Assembly (NCBI RefSeq): GCF_001640025.1
Contig: NC_031674.1
Coordinates: forward strand, 2,728,001-2,792,000
Direction of reading: 5' to 3'
Length of the DNA stretch: 64,000 nucleotides
Source: Sugiyamaella lignohabitans
Taxonomy: Eukaryota; Ascomycota; Dipodascomycetes; Dipodascales; Trichomonascaceae
Shown here in pieces: positions 33,420 through 43,849 of this stretch (within the stretch, counting starts at the first letter, position 1; each line of letters begins with the position of its first letter). The translations under genes and the position numbers were made by a program. Below the pieces are notes generated by a model. The model had not been told where the DNA came from. It did no database searches and worked only from the letters and a program-made list of their open reading frames with translations.

Positions 33420-34010
33420 GGCGATTCAGGCTCATCAAACACTTGCGGTTAGCGTTGGGGCCGGCCCGCGATATGCTGCAGGCTGCGAGAGTTGCTGGTG
33501 AGTCGGCTACCCAAAACTTTAACTGCAGCCTGGCGCGAAGTGTAATTTATGCGCAACTCAAAATGCTTTGATAGCTCGCTGTTTCATCCGGAATGGTCGT
33601 TCTGCCGTGCAGACCAGGCCTAGCTCGTTCGTATATCCTGGTTAGCTCTAGGAGGGGTAGGCCTGCGAGCCTCTCCCCGGTCGACCCGGAGCCTGGTCAG
33701 GGGGGACTGCGGTCCCACGGGCGTCCCTAGTGGGCTGGGTGTCGTGGCGACGGTCTTATGACGCCTTCTTTAGCAACACCTTCAGTATACGGGAAATCAT
33801 CGATCACCCCAGCGAGTCTGTTGGCGGGCCAGCCACGGACTGAGGTGACCTACTAGCAAGCGAGCCAGTCAACTGGGCTGGTTAGCTGACCTCACCTGAG
33901 GTCCATTGGTTTCACCCACAGACGCACGTCTGCAACAGAGCCCGCCGGTCAATTATGTAGCAGGTGTGGCTGACACAACCAGTGTATCGGATCCGTGCTA
34001 GTGGCTGCAC
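33420..34010. other. GC-rich block with consecutive hairpins
   Basis: The block is markedly GC-rich and lacks an ORF. At 33653-33717 three hairpins follow each other: GGGGTAGGC / GCCTCTCCCC around CTGCGA, CCGGTCGACCCGG, and GGGAC-TGCG-GTCCC. It shares no termini with the palindromic element family. A structured RNA is possible, but conserved motifs of SRP RNA, RNase P RNA and snRNAs were looked for and not found. Confidence 0.4.
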
Positions 34011-34204
34011 ATCCCGTGATAATTATCATAATACAACCACACCATCACAATAATAATTCCTCAATAATAATAAGTCACAATCTGATAACAAGCACATGTT
34101 GATAGATTGCTTGTTTCGTGTCATCCGTTTCGGCGACCACAGGGCGGCCGCCACCCGCTCGATCTGGCACTGTCTATCCCCCCCCTGATCCTGCTACCCC
34201 AACA

Positions 34205-34349
34205 TGCCTCCGGCGGCTGGGGCAGCGCCCCAAACCCCGCTGCTCCTCTAGCTTTTCTCGAGTCCTTCACTCCCGGCCGTTCCAGTAACCCCCTGCGAAG
34301 CAGGACCAACGGGGGCTGTTCTGGGGCAGAGTCTCAGCCGCCGGAGGCA
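34205..34349 (+). repeat. GC-rich palindromic element, copy E (full length)
   Basis: Begins TGCCTCCGGCGGCTGGGGC with hairpin GGGGC-AGC-GCCCC and ends CAGCCGCCGGAGGCA. The interior retains the GCTCCTCT arm and CTGCGAAGCAG hairpin, with several substitutions and a short insertion near the right side. Confidence 0.9.
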
Positions 34350-34774
34350 TGTGCACCACACCCGGAATGTGTCTTTGTCCGACTGGTGTCGCTAAAATCT
34401 TTTTGTAACGGACATTAGTCTGGGTCTGCAAAAAAGAAAGCCTTAGTATCATCTGTGTACGCTAGCATCAACGTGGGCGTATGCGTTTATCTATGTCATT
34501 CGCATGCGCATGTATGCACATGTATGCACCTGAGCATAAGCCTGCTAATATATACATATCCAGAGATTTCACATCCCCGGCACTCTTGCTCCACCTGCGG
34601 CAGCTGCATCTGGTCGATTGGTTGGCCCGCTGGCCTGTCTGATCTGGGTGCATTCGAGGCGGCTTCTGCCACCACCAACAACTCCCGGCCGCCGATGTGT
34701 GCCATTCCATCCGCTGGCGATGGTCAGGCACCATTTCCAGTTGGTTCGCCAGGCTGCTCGGGTAAGAAGGGACG

Positions 34775-34912
34775 TGCCTCCGGCGGCTGGGGCTCCGCCC
34801 CAGACCCTGGTTGCTCCTCTCGCTTCGCTCGAGTCGGCAGCCGACGGTCCCGGCAGTCTCCTGCGAAGCAGGAGCTAAGGGGTCTGGGGCAGCGCCCCAG
34901 TCGCCGGAGGCA
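34775..34912 (+). repeat. GC-rich palindromic element, copy F (full length)
   Basis: The best-preserved copy together with D. It has the termini, hairpin GGGGC-TCC-GCCCC, arm CTCTCGCTTCGCTCGAGTCG, hairpin CTCCTGC-GAA-GCAGGAG, and right hairpin GGGGC-AGC-GCCCC, about 138 bp in all. Confidence 0.92.
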
Positions 34913-35557
34913 TCAGCATGGCCCCCCGGCTGTCGCCGGCATTGCTACTGGGTTTGGCTGGTCCGACCGCCCATTTGACTCGATCACTGGTTCACGGGTC
35001 CGATCTTCGCGACGTTGCTTTTTCGATGTTTTCGCTACTGCAGCCGTTGCCAGTTGGCTGGCCCAGTTAACTTCTTTCTTTTTCGCCCCTGCCAGCAGTT
35101 CCAAGACTGATGGAATTTATCTGGTGTTCAGCCCTTGGTTTCTAGTCTGGCTTCTTTGTCAACGAAGTACCATAACCTAGTTTGGCCTTTTCCCCTTCTT
35201 ATCCAAACTGGTAACTGAGGCCCGTAGTTTATAGTCCGTAATTCGTAATTTTTAGCAAGTGAGCCCGGCCCCTGATTTCGCGTTCCCCTCCCCCCCCCCC
35301 TTTATTCGCCCAACACAACGGCACCTCTAATCTGTTCTGAGCAGCGTCTAATCTCCTCTCAGGACCCTAGCCGCAATCATATAGACGATCCTACCATTTT
35401 CAGTCGTACTGACTAACGGGTTTTGCTGCAGCGAAAAAAAAAAAAATTCTCTTGTTTGGCTCTGATGCACTTGACCCTTCCAGTTACCGTTACCGTGTCA
35501 TGTTTCAGTTTCCATGCGAGCCTGCCTGGATCCGGTCCGATCCCCCAGGAACCTAAA

Positions 35558-35580
35558 CCCTGCACCCTGAACCCTGAACC
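35558..35580 (+). repeat. Short CCTGAAC tandem (7-bp unit, about three copies)
   Basis: CCCTGCACCCTGAACCCTGA continues into a third unit. The unit is G/C-strand biased like yeast telomeric repeats, but the array is too short to call telomeric. Confidence 0.5.
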
Positions 35581-36608
35581 TGGCGCTTGGGTCTTGAATA
35601 CTGCTCCCAACATCAAACATCCTCCATCCATAATCCCACTTGCACCTTCTTAAATGGGCTTCTTTGAGTTGAATCATCTGCACCTTGGGATTGGCCTTCT
35701 AACCTGGATTCCGATCCAGACTGCTTTCTCTGCAAACTTCCGCCCACCACACAAGGCATTTGCCGAGTACCGAAATCAGCTGGCCGTGGTTGGTTGCGGT
35801 GTGGATTTTACTGCTTTCTGTATTTTCAAGTTCGCACTAATATACTGACAAGCCAGTGCTGATGGTCGGGGTCATGGCGAGCGAGCGAGACAATATGTGC
35901 AAAGAGAATTTCCCTTGAATTATTATTATTATATTACTTGCTACTACAGGTACTGGTTACTAGTTAGTGACTATTTCGTAGCTACCCAGTCAATACTGTT
36001 TCTTGTGTCGCCGGTCTGCTAACCTAAATAAGAGGGTGAGCCTCGTCATCGCACTCACTGACTCTGCAGCCCACTAGGTCGACCCCTGGAAATCCTGCCC
36101 GCACTTGATACTAATCAAAGAAATGGAGACTGCCCTTTCTCTAGTGACAGCTTGTTTAATAAAAATTTTTGGAAAAAGCAAGGTGCTTGCATGTAGAGAT
36201 CAATAAAAGTAATTATGCATATAAAATAGAATGGGATCGATACTGATGCTATAACAACACGAGCAAAAATATTAACGCTGATCTAGAAAAACAAATTTGG
36301 AAATTAAATTAAATTCATACATCTAACGGGCAGATCTCCATTCTAATAGCCCTAAAACGCTAAAATCGCCAGTCTTGATAACACCCGAATCCTCACCCCA
36401 GTCGCCGGCCATGCTCCGAATGACTTGTATTGCCCGTCCCAGACCTGTCAAATCAAAGTCCATCTCGATTTACCGGGATAACATGACCAGGCCAACAAGA
36501 TTGGCTCTATAAACCCACTTACCCAAATCAGGCATATATCCAGATGTCCTAGACATCCCACTAAGAGAGCGAACATCACCGACCAAATCACCAGCCAAAC
36601 TGGCACCC

Positions 36609-36676
36609 CGACGCTCGACTCGAGCGCAGCGAGAGGAGCTATGAGGTCTGGGGCGGAGCCCCAGCCGCCGGAGGCA
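36609..36676 (-). repeat. GC-rich palindromic element, copy G (half)
   Basis: The reverse complement of copy C: starts CGACGCTCGACTCGAGCG at the element midpoint and ends GCCCCAGCCGCCGGAGGC. Hairpin GGGGC-GGA-GCCCC. Sharing its breakpoint with copy C suggests the half is a discrete unit. Confidence 0.9.
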
Positions 36677-37127
36677 ACACAGCACACCGGTCGGTGGTGC
36701 GATGAAACCCTGGATGCCGCCAGTTCGTTAAGACTCGCATTTCTGTAAACGTTCGCGCATGTCGAAAAATATTCTCGTGTCCAAAAAGAAATACTGGATA
36801 TACCCACCCCGTAGCCGAGCTTAACAACCTGCCTAAAAAAGAAGTGGCCGAGTATAAGGATTAGGAGGGCGACCGTTTGAGAACAGGCAGCAGCCGTCCG
36901 TCCTAAGATATGTACGACCAACACAGAAATTATATGACGATATTACTCACGGCTTCAGGTGGCCGAAATGGTTGAATGGCCGTTGCATACACTAAAGACA
37001 ATGTAACGAGCATCAACGCTGGTCGTAAGTAATGCTCAAAATAGAACGAGCTGTTTTGTTGTTCTGAATTAGGTCTTCTGAATCTGGTTTTATCGAGTAC
37101 ATGAGGCGGGACGGTGAACAGGAACAT

Positions 37128-37147
37128 CTAGGGCGGAGCCTCAGTCA
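37128..37147. repeat. Decayed fragment of the GC-rich element
   Basis: TCTAGGGCGGAGCCTCAGTC matches the right arm TCTGGGGCGGAGCCCCAGCC at 17 of 20 positions. Confidence 0.35.
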
Positions 37148-39116
37148 GTCGATCGGATCATGTCCAAGCCGGTTCGATGGACCGGCCGATGACATATAGT
37201 GGTTCGAATGTGTTGAGGAATGTATCAGGATGGTTCAGCAGTCCACTGGAGTTTGTTGTATGCGCGAAAGCTTATAGGGTGAGAGTACTGTCCTTCCCAT
37301 ATCTAGTTTACTATTAGTATTTTTACTAGCTAGCCCGTTCGTGACGATATTTTGTATATCACTGCGGAGTGCAATGATGAGTCTCGGCGTATCTTGTTAG
37401 TGAAGTAGCATGCTTCCAGTAACCACGGTATCGATAATCGTTACTAGTAAAGTACGGGGGCCTATGTTTAAGGCCTAGATCTAAGGGCCAGGTCTAGGGT
37501 GACCGGGTCAAGGGTTCAGATTTAGGCCAGAGTCAATGTGGCGGAGCCAGCAAGATACGTATCGAATGACGCTGAAGCGGAATAGACACCCAATTAGGCG
37601 TGCAGCATTAGAGTAGATTTTGAATAGGTCAACTGAAACCATTGGACATACCACTACTGATCAGGGACATGCCTACGGCGGAGCGACGGCGCTCAAATGC
37701 GACAAAAAACGGCAGTGAGAAAATAAAAAAAAATTACGAAAAATAAAATAAAGTTCGTAAGACCAAAAAAATTATATCTTGGAAGGTAAAAATGATAAAA
37801 AGTAAATAATTAAGTACAGGGGGGGAGAGGAAAGAGATTCCGAATAAAAATATTGAACGGTGTATTCTAACAGTATAATTACAGGTAGTGGTAATGGGGT
37901 GTATTTTTGCCTTTTCGGTGGGTGGTGCAGATACGTCATTAGATCTTTGAGCTTGTAAATGTGAATGTAATCAATGGCGTTTAATGTGGAGGTTATACGA
38001 GCTACTAGCAACTGTAAGGGCTATCTCTTGACCATCCAAAACTATTTGTCTTATTACCTTGTCTGTATAGCATAGCAAAAAAATTGCCCCTTGCCATACA
38101 TTATTTGCTTTCGCTGTACCACATCCGTAGCAAGTCGACCATCACTTGGTCTTACCCCTGACTGATGTCAGATATTCCTGGTAAGCAAAACGGGAATGTT
38201 TCCAAGCTGTTGGGATGTGTGTACGTACGTTGTTCTCAACTAGGATAATTGGCCGTGTCGCTCGTACTGATGCTGGTTTGGACCAATTCTCATGCACTAG
38301 TTGACGAGACGGCTTTTGCTTGTTGCTGATTGCTTGTTGCTTCTGAGATGTACAAAAGACATACATCAGGGATTCGCTTCCTCATCTGCTCGGCATCTGG
38401 TTTCACAGCCTCAGACTTGGGGTTTTCTTCTCGTCCAATCGACATGATCGTTGGAATCGGTGAGATCTGCACGATCGACACAAACCACATCTAGCCATTT
38501 TTAATTATTTCCCCTTGATCTCACTAGCTCGGTATGGTATCTCATGCATTAGTTTGGAATATCTACGTTGCAGGTACATTTTTACTTTGTTAGAAGGCAC
38601 AATTGCTTTTCTGTGATGCAATTACTGACTCGTCTGATCTTCTGTCCAGCGATCTTCTGAAAACTGCCCAAGGAGTGTTCTCAAACCGCCGTACCACTAT
38701 AGCTCCACAATCGAAATCTTCTCACATTATACATAAAGTTCCCAAAAAAAAAATATTAGCATTAAACTCTTGTTTACATAAGTTATATTTTGCTCGCCGT
38801 TGTCCGGCACCACCCGCCCGCTTCGTCTGCTAGCTAAGACATGCATGTGACAACCAGCAAAAATTAGAAGAGAACAAGAACGGCTCTGGCCTAAGTTTAA
38901 CTATTCTGTGTGGGTGTAATATCAGGCTAGGCCCAGTTACCCAGTTGGCTGTTTTCAGAGCACTTTCCTGGTCCACTGAAACCAAATCTGGAATGCTCTT
39001 GTTAAGTTGCTTAGACTGCTTTCCGGCGAACATAAGTGGCAGATGACCATATCCGCCGGTCGCTATTCATCTGTTAGGGAGCTAAATTGGCTATCATATA
39101 GCAGTCCAGAATATGT

Positions 39117-39249
39117 CTGGCAGCTGGGCTCCGCCCCACACCGCGTAGTTCCCGCTTCGCACGAGATTGCTGGGACCCGTAGACGAAACGACTCGAGCGC
39201 AGCGAGAGGAGCTACGGGGTCTGGGGCAGAGCCCCAGCCGCCGGAGGCA
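39117..39249 (-). repeat. GC-rich palindromic element, copy H (full length, left end eroded)
   Basis: The right end is perfect (GGGGC-AGA-GCCCC hairpin then CAGCCGCCGGAGGCA). The left terminus is reduced to CTGGCAGCTGGGCTCCGCCCC. The interior CGACTCGAGCGCAGCGAGAG is kept, in the same orientation as D and G. Confidence 0.88.
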
Positions 39250-39824
39250 GCGTCCCCCCCCCCAAAGTAGGACCAAGAGAGAGCAGGTGCTGCACGGCAC
39301 GATCTAATAAGCGGACGTTGGATCTCCGAAACCTTATCTTACAGATTTTACTAACCCTTTCCCCTATCTGAGAAAAAAGTGGTTTGAAAAATTGTTTAGA
39401 CTCATCCTGCCGCACATACGTCTTTGTTGACTTCTGTTTAAGACATTGAAATATTCTGGTTGCGATAGAGCCTGTAATAAACAAATTCTAAATTACAAGG
39501 TTTGAGGAATAGCAATGGGGTTCCCTTCTACACAGGCGTCTGACGCCATTCTATATTTGTCCTATGGCGCTTTGCTGTAAGTGAATGAATATTCTGTTTT
39601 CAACTGATTTATGTCAGTTTGATGCTACCGGTCTCTTGGTCAGAACAGACCCGTAACGAGCTGGAATCTAACAAGAAACAGGCTTACTGGTCTCGCGGCT
39701 GCTTACTGGTATCAAGGAAAGGGCCAGTTTTTATCTGGTAATGGCACGCAAAGAGGTAAGTACAAAACACTCGATAGCAGATATCTGAATCCATCGAATT
39801 AAACCCAACGGAGACCAGCCACTG

Positions 39825-39856
39825 TTTGGAGCAGAGCCCTGACAGTCGGTGGCAGA
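39825..39856. repeat. Decayed half of the GC-rich element
   Basis: GTTTGGAGCAGAGCCCTGAC and the following GTCGGTGGCAG align to the right terminus of the family with several substitutions, indicating an old copy. Confidence 0.5.
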
Positions 39857-40511
39857 GCCAGAGCCCGTTGATGAGCGCCCAGTCACAGAATCTAACCAAC
39901 AGCTGTTCCACTTTCATTAAATTTTGTCGCTTCTGGTTAGTATTTATTACTACCAGAGCGGACTATCTGATATATGCGTGTTTGTTTGAGCATTCCACTG
40001 CGGGTGTCTAGGCGCCGATTTGTTCATAGATGGATCTATGGACACTTTTGTGCGACTGGGCTGAGATTAAACCGTATGAACTCGATCAAGTTAATTCTTG
40101 CGTGAGGATAGTGTTGCTCTGGAATAGGTTCCGGCTCGGATGATGCCAGTTCCTATCTGGCAGGGGTAGTTTGGTACGGTAATTGCTATAATATGGATTA
40201 TCAGTGTGGATTTTAACGCTATTTATTTGATCGCCTGGTTGCTGATTAGTATCGCTTAGAATAGTAGATACCACATTTCAGAACTCAGGTTCAAGTGATT
40301 TGCTGATTATCTACGCTTCGGTTTTGTGTCAAGTCGGTGATGTGATTAGAAGATAGTCTGCACTATAGCCAGATATCAATCTTGTAGTTTCCAGTTACTT
40401 TTACCGGGGAAATACAGCAGAGTTGTCGTGCTTTCGCAGTTCGTAATGGCTACCAACTGGCTACCAACCTACCTCTGCCTAGACCGTGAGTTGATTACTA
40501 ACTATTTATAG

Positions 40512-41980
40512 CTATGGGATGTGGTATTCTTACGACATACCCTCAGATTGCAGCCATCGCTGGTGTGGAGGGTCTGGTAGTTTATTCTCTCAGTTCTGCC
40601 CTGCCTATGATGCTGTTTGCCTTTTTTGGTCCTCTAATTAGAAAAAGCTGTCCTGATGGTTTCGTGTTGACCGAGTGGGTCAGACACAGATATGGTATTA
40701 TTGCCCAATTGTATCTGTCTGCTTTTACTATTCTTACTATGTTTTTGTACATGGTTGCCGAGCTGGGTGCTGTTCAAGTGGCAATCGAATCTCTGACTAA
40801 CCTTGATGCGCTACCATTTATGATTGTTGAGTGTATTGTTACTACTATCTATACGACCTGGGGTGGTTTCCATACTTCGTTTATTACTGATAATATTCAA
40901 GGACTTATGGTTTTCCTACTTTTGATCGTTTGTAGTATTGCAATGGGAACTCAGATTAACATTGATACGTCCACTATCGGACCTAGCGGCCTGCTACAAC
41001 CCAATTTATTGGCAAACCAACTTATCTATATTTTGCCAGTCGCCATTGCTACCAATGATGCTTTTCTATCTGGATTCTGGCTTAGAACGTTTGCTTCTAG
41101 GTCTGATAAAGATCTGCTTATTGGTTGTACAATTGCTACTGTCATTGTTGTGATATTCTTGACTTTAGTGGGTGTTACAGGACTCTTGGCTGTATGGGCT
41201 GGATTATTGGGCGATAATTCTGACGATATTTACAACAACAGTGAGAACGCATTCTTCTTGGTATTGTTACAGCTACCCACCTGGGTTGTCGGATTTGTAT
41301 TGGTGTTTACTGTGGCTCTTAGTACTGCTGCTTTTGACTCTCTGCAGTCGGGCTTGGCTTCTTCCATATCAAACGATGTGTTCCGAAATAAGATCCCTAT
41401 TCTGTATGTTAGAATCATCGTCATTTTGATTATTGTCCCATCAATTGTAGTCGCCCTACGTGCTCCTAATATTCTACAGGTTTACCTTATTTCTGACCTG
41501 ATTTCTGCCGCTGTGATCCCTGTACTGCTACTAGGACTTTCATCCAAAATGTACTTTGTCACTGGTTGGGAGGTAGTATGTAGTGGTCTCGGTGGAATTC
41601 TAACTGTCTTCATTTTTGGTACTATATACTACGGAAATGCTTCTCAAGGTGCTGGTCTTATAATCCTGAAAGAAGGACTTTATGTTAATGATTGGAGTGC
41701 TTTTGGAACATTTGTGGCAGCACCTGTTGGTGCGTTCATAACTGCTGGTATTGTGCTCTTCCTTAGGTTAGCCGTCCTCTTTATTCATGCCAAGGCTACA
41801 AATACCCGTTTCACAGCTCTTGATAAGCCTGATAAAGAGGATCTGGCCGTTGCCGCAGGGGCTGCCGACGTCAGTAGCCTCCCGCCACACGAACAGACTT
41901 CTCTTTTAGAGGATATGAAGACTGCTAAAAAGGCTTTAACTAGTGTATTTACCCGTGCCTCATCTGGCACCTCACAATAA
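40512..41980 (+). CDS. Sodium:solute symporter family transporter (Dur3-related), 5' end unresolved
   Basis: The last 488 residues are an SSF permease: GILTTYPQIAAIAGV, GFVLTEWVRHRYG, TTWGGFHTSFITDNIQG and FWLRTFASRSDKD are typical of fungal SSF proteins related to the Dur3 urea/polyamine carriers. About eleven membrane helices are visible, but the first helix and start of the family are missing. TACTAAC (40496-40502) and acceptor TATAG (ending 40511) precede ATG 40514, so an upstream exon is expected. The only consensus donor, GTGAGT at 40486, would give a 26-nt intron after a short frame from ATG 40446 (WLPTYLCLD), which is too short for a normal yeast intron. Either a more distant exon exists or the gene has lost its 5' end at the border of the gene-poor region. 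Substrate unknown. Confidence 0.8.
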
Positions 41981-42451
41981 TGTAGCTTAATATAGAACAC
42001 CACTCCCTAGTTTTCGAAGTTGAATTTCATTTTGGACACTTCTGGTTCTGCATGAATATACGCTGGAATCTAGCCAATTACTGGACAGAAGCTACAGCCA
42101 CACCAAAAAATTTACAACATGAAACATATCTCCGTCTTCTCTGCTCGGCCGAATTTTGCAAGACCCATTATGTTTCCCTTCAGGGGTTAGCGTCTATGCA
42201 GGTGAAACAACCGTCGATCACTTCCTAGAACGTTTATATAATATAAAGCTCACCAAATTGTGTAAACCGCTTGCATTTCGTGGGGTCCGTGCGCAAGACT
42301 TGTGTCTTAATGCCAAGCAAGAGCCCTTAAAGAAATGGAAACACTACTGTTGGCAAGACTAGTCTCAGCGCCTCATTTCATTAGCTCTTATATAAGTCAT
42401 CGTAGCCTTTTTTAAACGTAATAATTATTATCTTTGTTAAATTCCATAACA
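41981..42451. promoter_or_regulatory. Promoter region of the aspartic protease
   Basis: No gene. AT-rich near the protease start; TATATAATATAAAG at about 42235 is a possible distal TATA element, and CTTATATAAG near 42389 a proximal one. Confidence 0.4.
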
Positions 42452-43756
42452 ATGTATTTGTCACTTGTAATTTATACATTGATCTTCGGAGTTAGTTTCT
42501 CGGTAGCTGCATCCATTGGAAATTTTCCAAACTCGAAAACCCACCTATTTCCCTTGAGAAAAGTTCGATGTAATAGAAGAGGCTTCGACATTGCCTCTGG
42601 TCAAGACAGAACCATTTTTAGTGAACACACGGGGTCCGCATACCTCGATAATGATGTCACAATCTACACTATCAATGCTACCTTTGGTACCCCTGGACAG
42701 CCCATTACAATCGAGATTGATACTGGATCATCAGACGTTTGGATCACTTCTACAAATAGCTCCTTCTGTGCTGATCCTGATAATTATTGTGACTATGGCC
42801 TGTTTAATCCTCAGAAATCATCATCAATACAGTACTTAAATAAACCCTTCAACATAACCTATCAAGATCTATCATTTGGTCGTGGGGAATGGATATCAGA
42901 CTCGATTACATTTGCAGGCTTCACATTAGAAGATTATACTATTGGTCTGGATTATTTCGGTGATAATTCTATGGGATATATGGGCCTGGGGTTCCCTGCT
43001 GGCGAGTCAACCAACTTCAACAACAAGCCGTCTTACACATATCCAAATCTGTTAGTCTCTTTGAAAGAAGATGGGTTAATTAATCGGGCCGCTTTCAGTC
43101 TTTATTTGGATAGCATAGACGACACTGTCGGATCACTCTTGTTCGGAGGAATTGATAATGCCAAGCTTGATGGTGATCTTTTTACTCTTCCTATTATCCC
43201 TAGTGCCTCCAATCCAAGCTCTGGATATGTTGACTATACTATTCAGCTTAATGGCATGACAATGGGTAGTACGCCTCTCATCACTCAAGCTCAATACTGC
43301 TTAGTCGATTCTGGTCAAAGCTTTGCTGCCTTCCCACCCAGTGCGTTTTCTGCCGCCGTCGAATTCTTTAACGCAACAAACTCTGACCCCGACTACGCTG
43401 GCTATTACACACTTTCATGTGACTTTGACAATTCTGATGAAGTCTTTACCTTCAGCTTCCCTGGTAGCAACAGTTTGAAAGTACCTGCATCAAACTTTTT
43501 ACTTCCAATTGAAGACGGAACTAACAATTGCTATCTCGGAATTAGAAGCAGTGAGCAGGATAATATCACCGTATTTGGCGACCCCATACTCAGGTCTGCT
43601 TATGTTGTGTTCGATCAAGAGGCTTACCAGATCTCATTTGCACAAGCCAAGCTGAATGTTACTGAGAATGAGGTTGTGGAAATACCTGAACTCATCAAAC
43701 CAGTGACTCCAACTGCCACGCTTTCCCCTGTCACTGGCCCTACCTGTAAAAGATGA
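42452..43756 (+). CDS. Secreted pepsin-family (A1) aspartic protease, 434 aa
   Basis: ATG 42452 gives a clean signal peptide (MYLSLVIYTLIFGVSF...VAAS). A propeptide of about 40-50 residues follows, then the pepsin fold. The first catalytic motif is IDTGSSDVWI (near residue 93) and the second is LVDSGQSFAAF, where the usual D[TS]G[TS][TS] has Gln after Gly. A flap region with Tyr and paired Cys residues is present. The fungal yapsin/candidapepsin families are the nearest by layout, but the protein has no GPI-anchor signal or Ser/Thr-rich tail at its C-terminus, so it is probably released to the medium or vacuole. The stop is followed by AT-rich DNA; the next gene converges on it. Confidence 0.9.
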   Translation: MYLSLVIYTLIFGVSFSVAASIGNFPNSKTHLFPLRKVRCNRRGFDIASGQDRTIFSEHTGSAYLDNDVTIYTINATFGTPGQPITIEIDTGSSDVWITSTNSSFCADPDNYCDYGLFNPQKSSSIQYLNKPFNITYQDLSFGRGEWISDSITFAGFTLEDYTIGLDYFGDNSMGYMGLGFPAGESTNFNNKPSYTYPNLLVSLKEDGLINRAAFSLYLDSIDDTVGSLLFGGIDNAKLDGDLFTLPIIPSASNPSSGYVDYTIQLNGMTMGSTPLITQAQYCLVDSGQSFAAFPPSAFSAAVEFFNATNSDPDYAGYYTLSCDFDNSDEVFTFSFPGSNSLKVPASNFLLPIEDGTNNCYLGIRSSEQDNITVFGDPILRSAYVVFDQEAYQISFAQAKLNVTENEVVEIPELIKPVTPTATLSPVTGPTCKR

Positions 43757-43849
43757 TTGAAAATATTTAATCTGAATCTGCATCCAACATCTTTTGCTGG
43801 CAATTTTATCATTATTATCGCTATATATTAATATTAATTTTTTTATTGC

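Larger units (their letters stand above)
31509..40445. other. Gene-poor region of about 9 kb with GC-rich elements
   Basis: No ORF here shows a domain, conserved motif or coding-like composition. Composition changes repeatedly: A/C-rich 31900-32150, GC-rich 32780-35300, AT-rich 36100-36330 and 37690-38130. Six GC-palindromic elements (C-H) and at least two decayed copies lie in it; they account for most of the apparent ORFs. No transposase, reverse transcriptase or LTR pair was recognised. It could be long promoter DNA for the cyclin gene, a decayed island, or a locus of non-coding RNA. Confidence 0.6.

Noticed and set aside
33420..34010. SRP RNA, RNase P RNA or telomerase RNA
   Set aside because: GC-rich and hairpin-rich, but the conserved sequence motifs of these RNAs were not found, so no name is given.
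34455..35180. 241-codon ORF in the gene-poor region
   Set aside because: Much of it is GC-palindromic element F read through in frame; the rest has no recognisable protein character.
26699..39249. CRISPR array
   Set aside because: The repeats are dispersed, long, in both orientations and lack regular spacers; the host is eukaryotic.
26699..39249. Nuclear insertion of mitochondrial DNA carrying GC clusters
   Set aside because: No mitochondrial genes or long AT-rich mitochondrial flanks accompany the elements; not excluded for the ancestral source.
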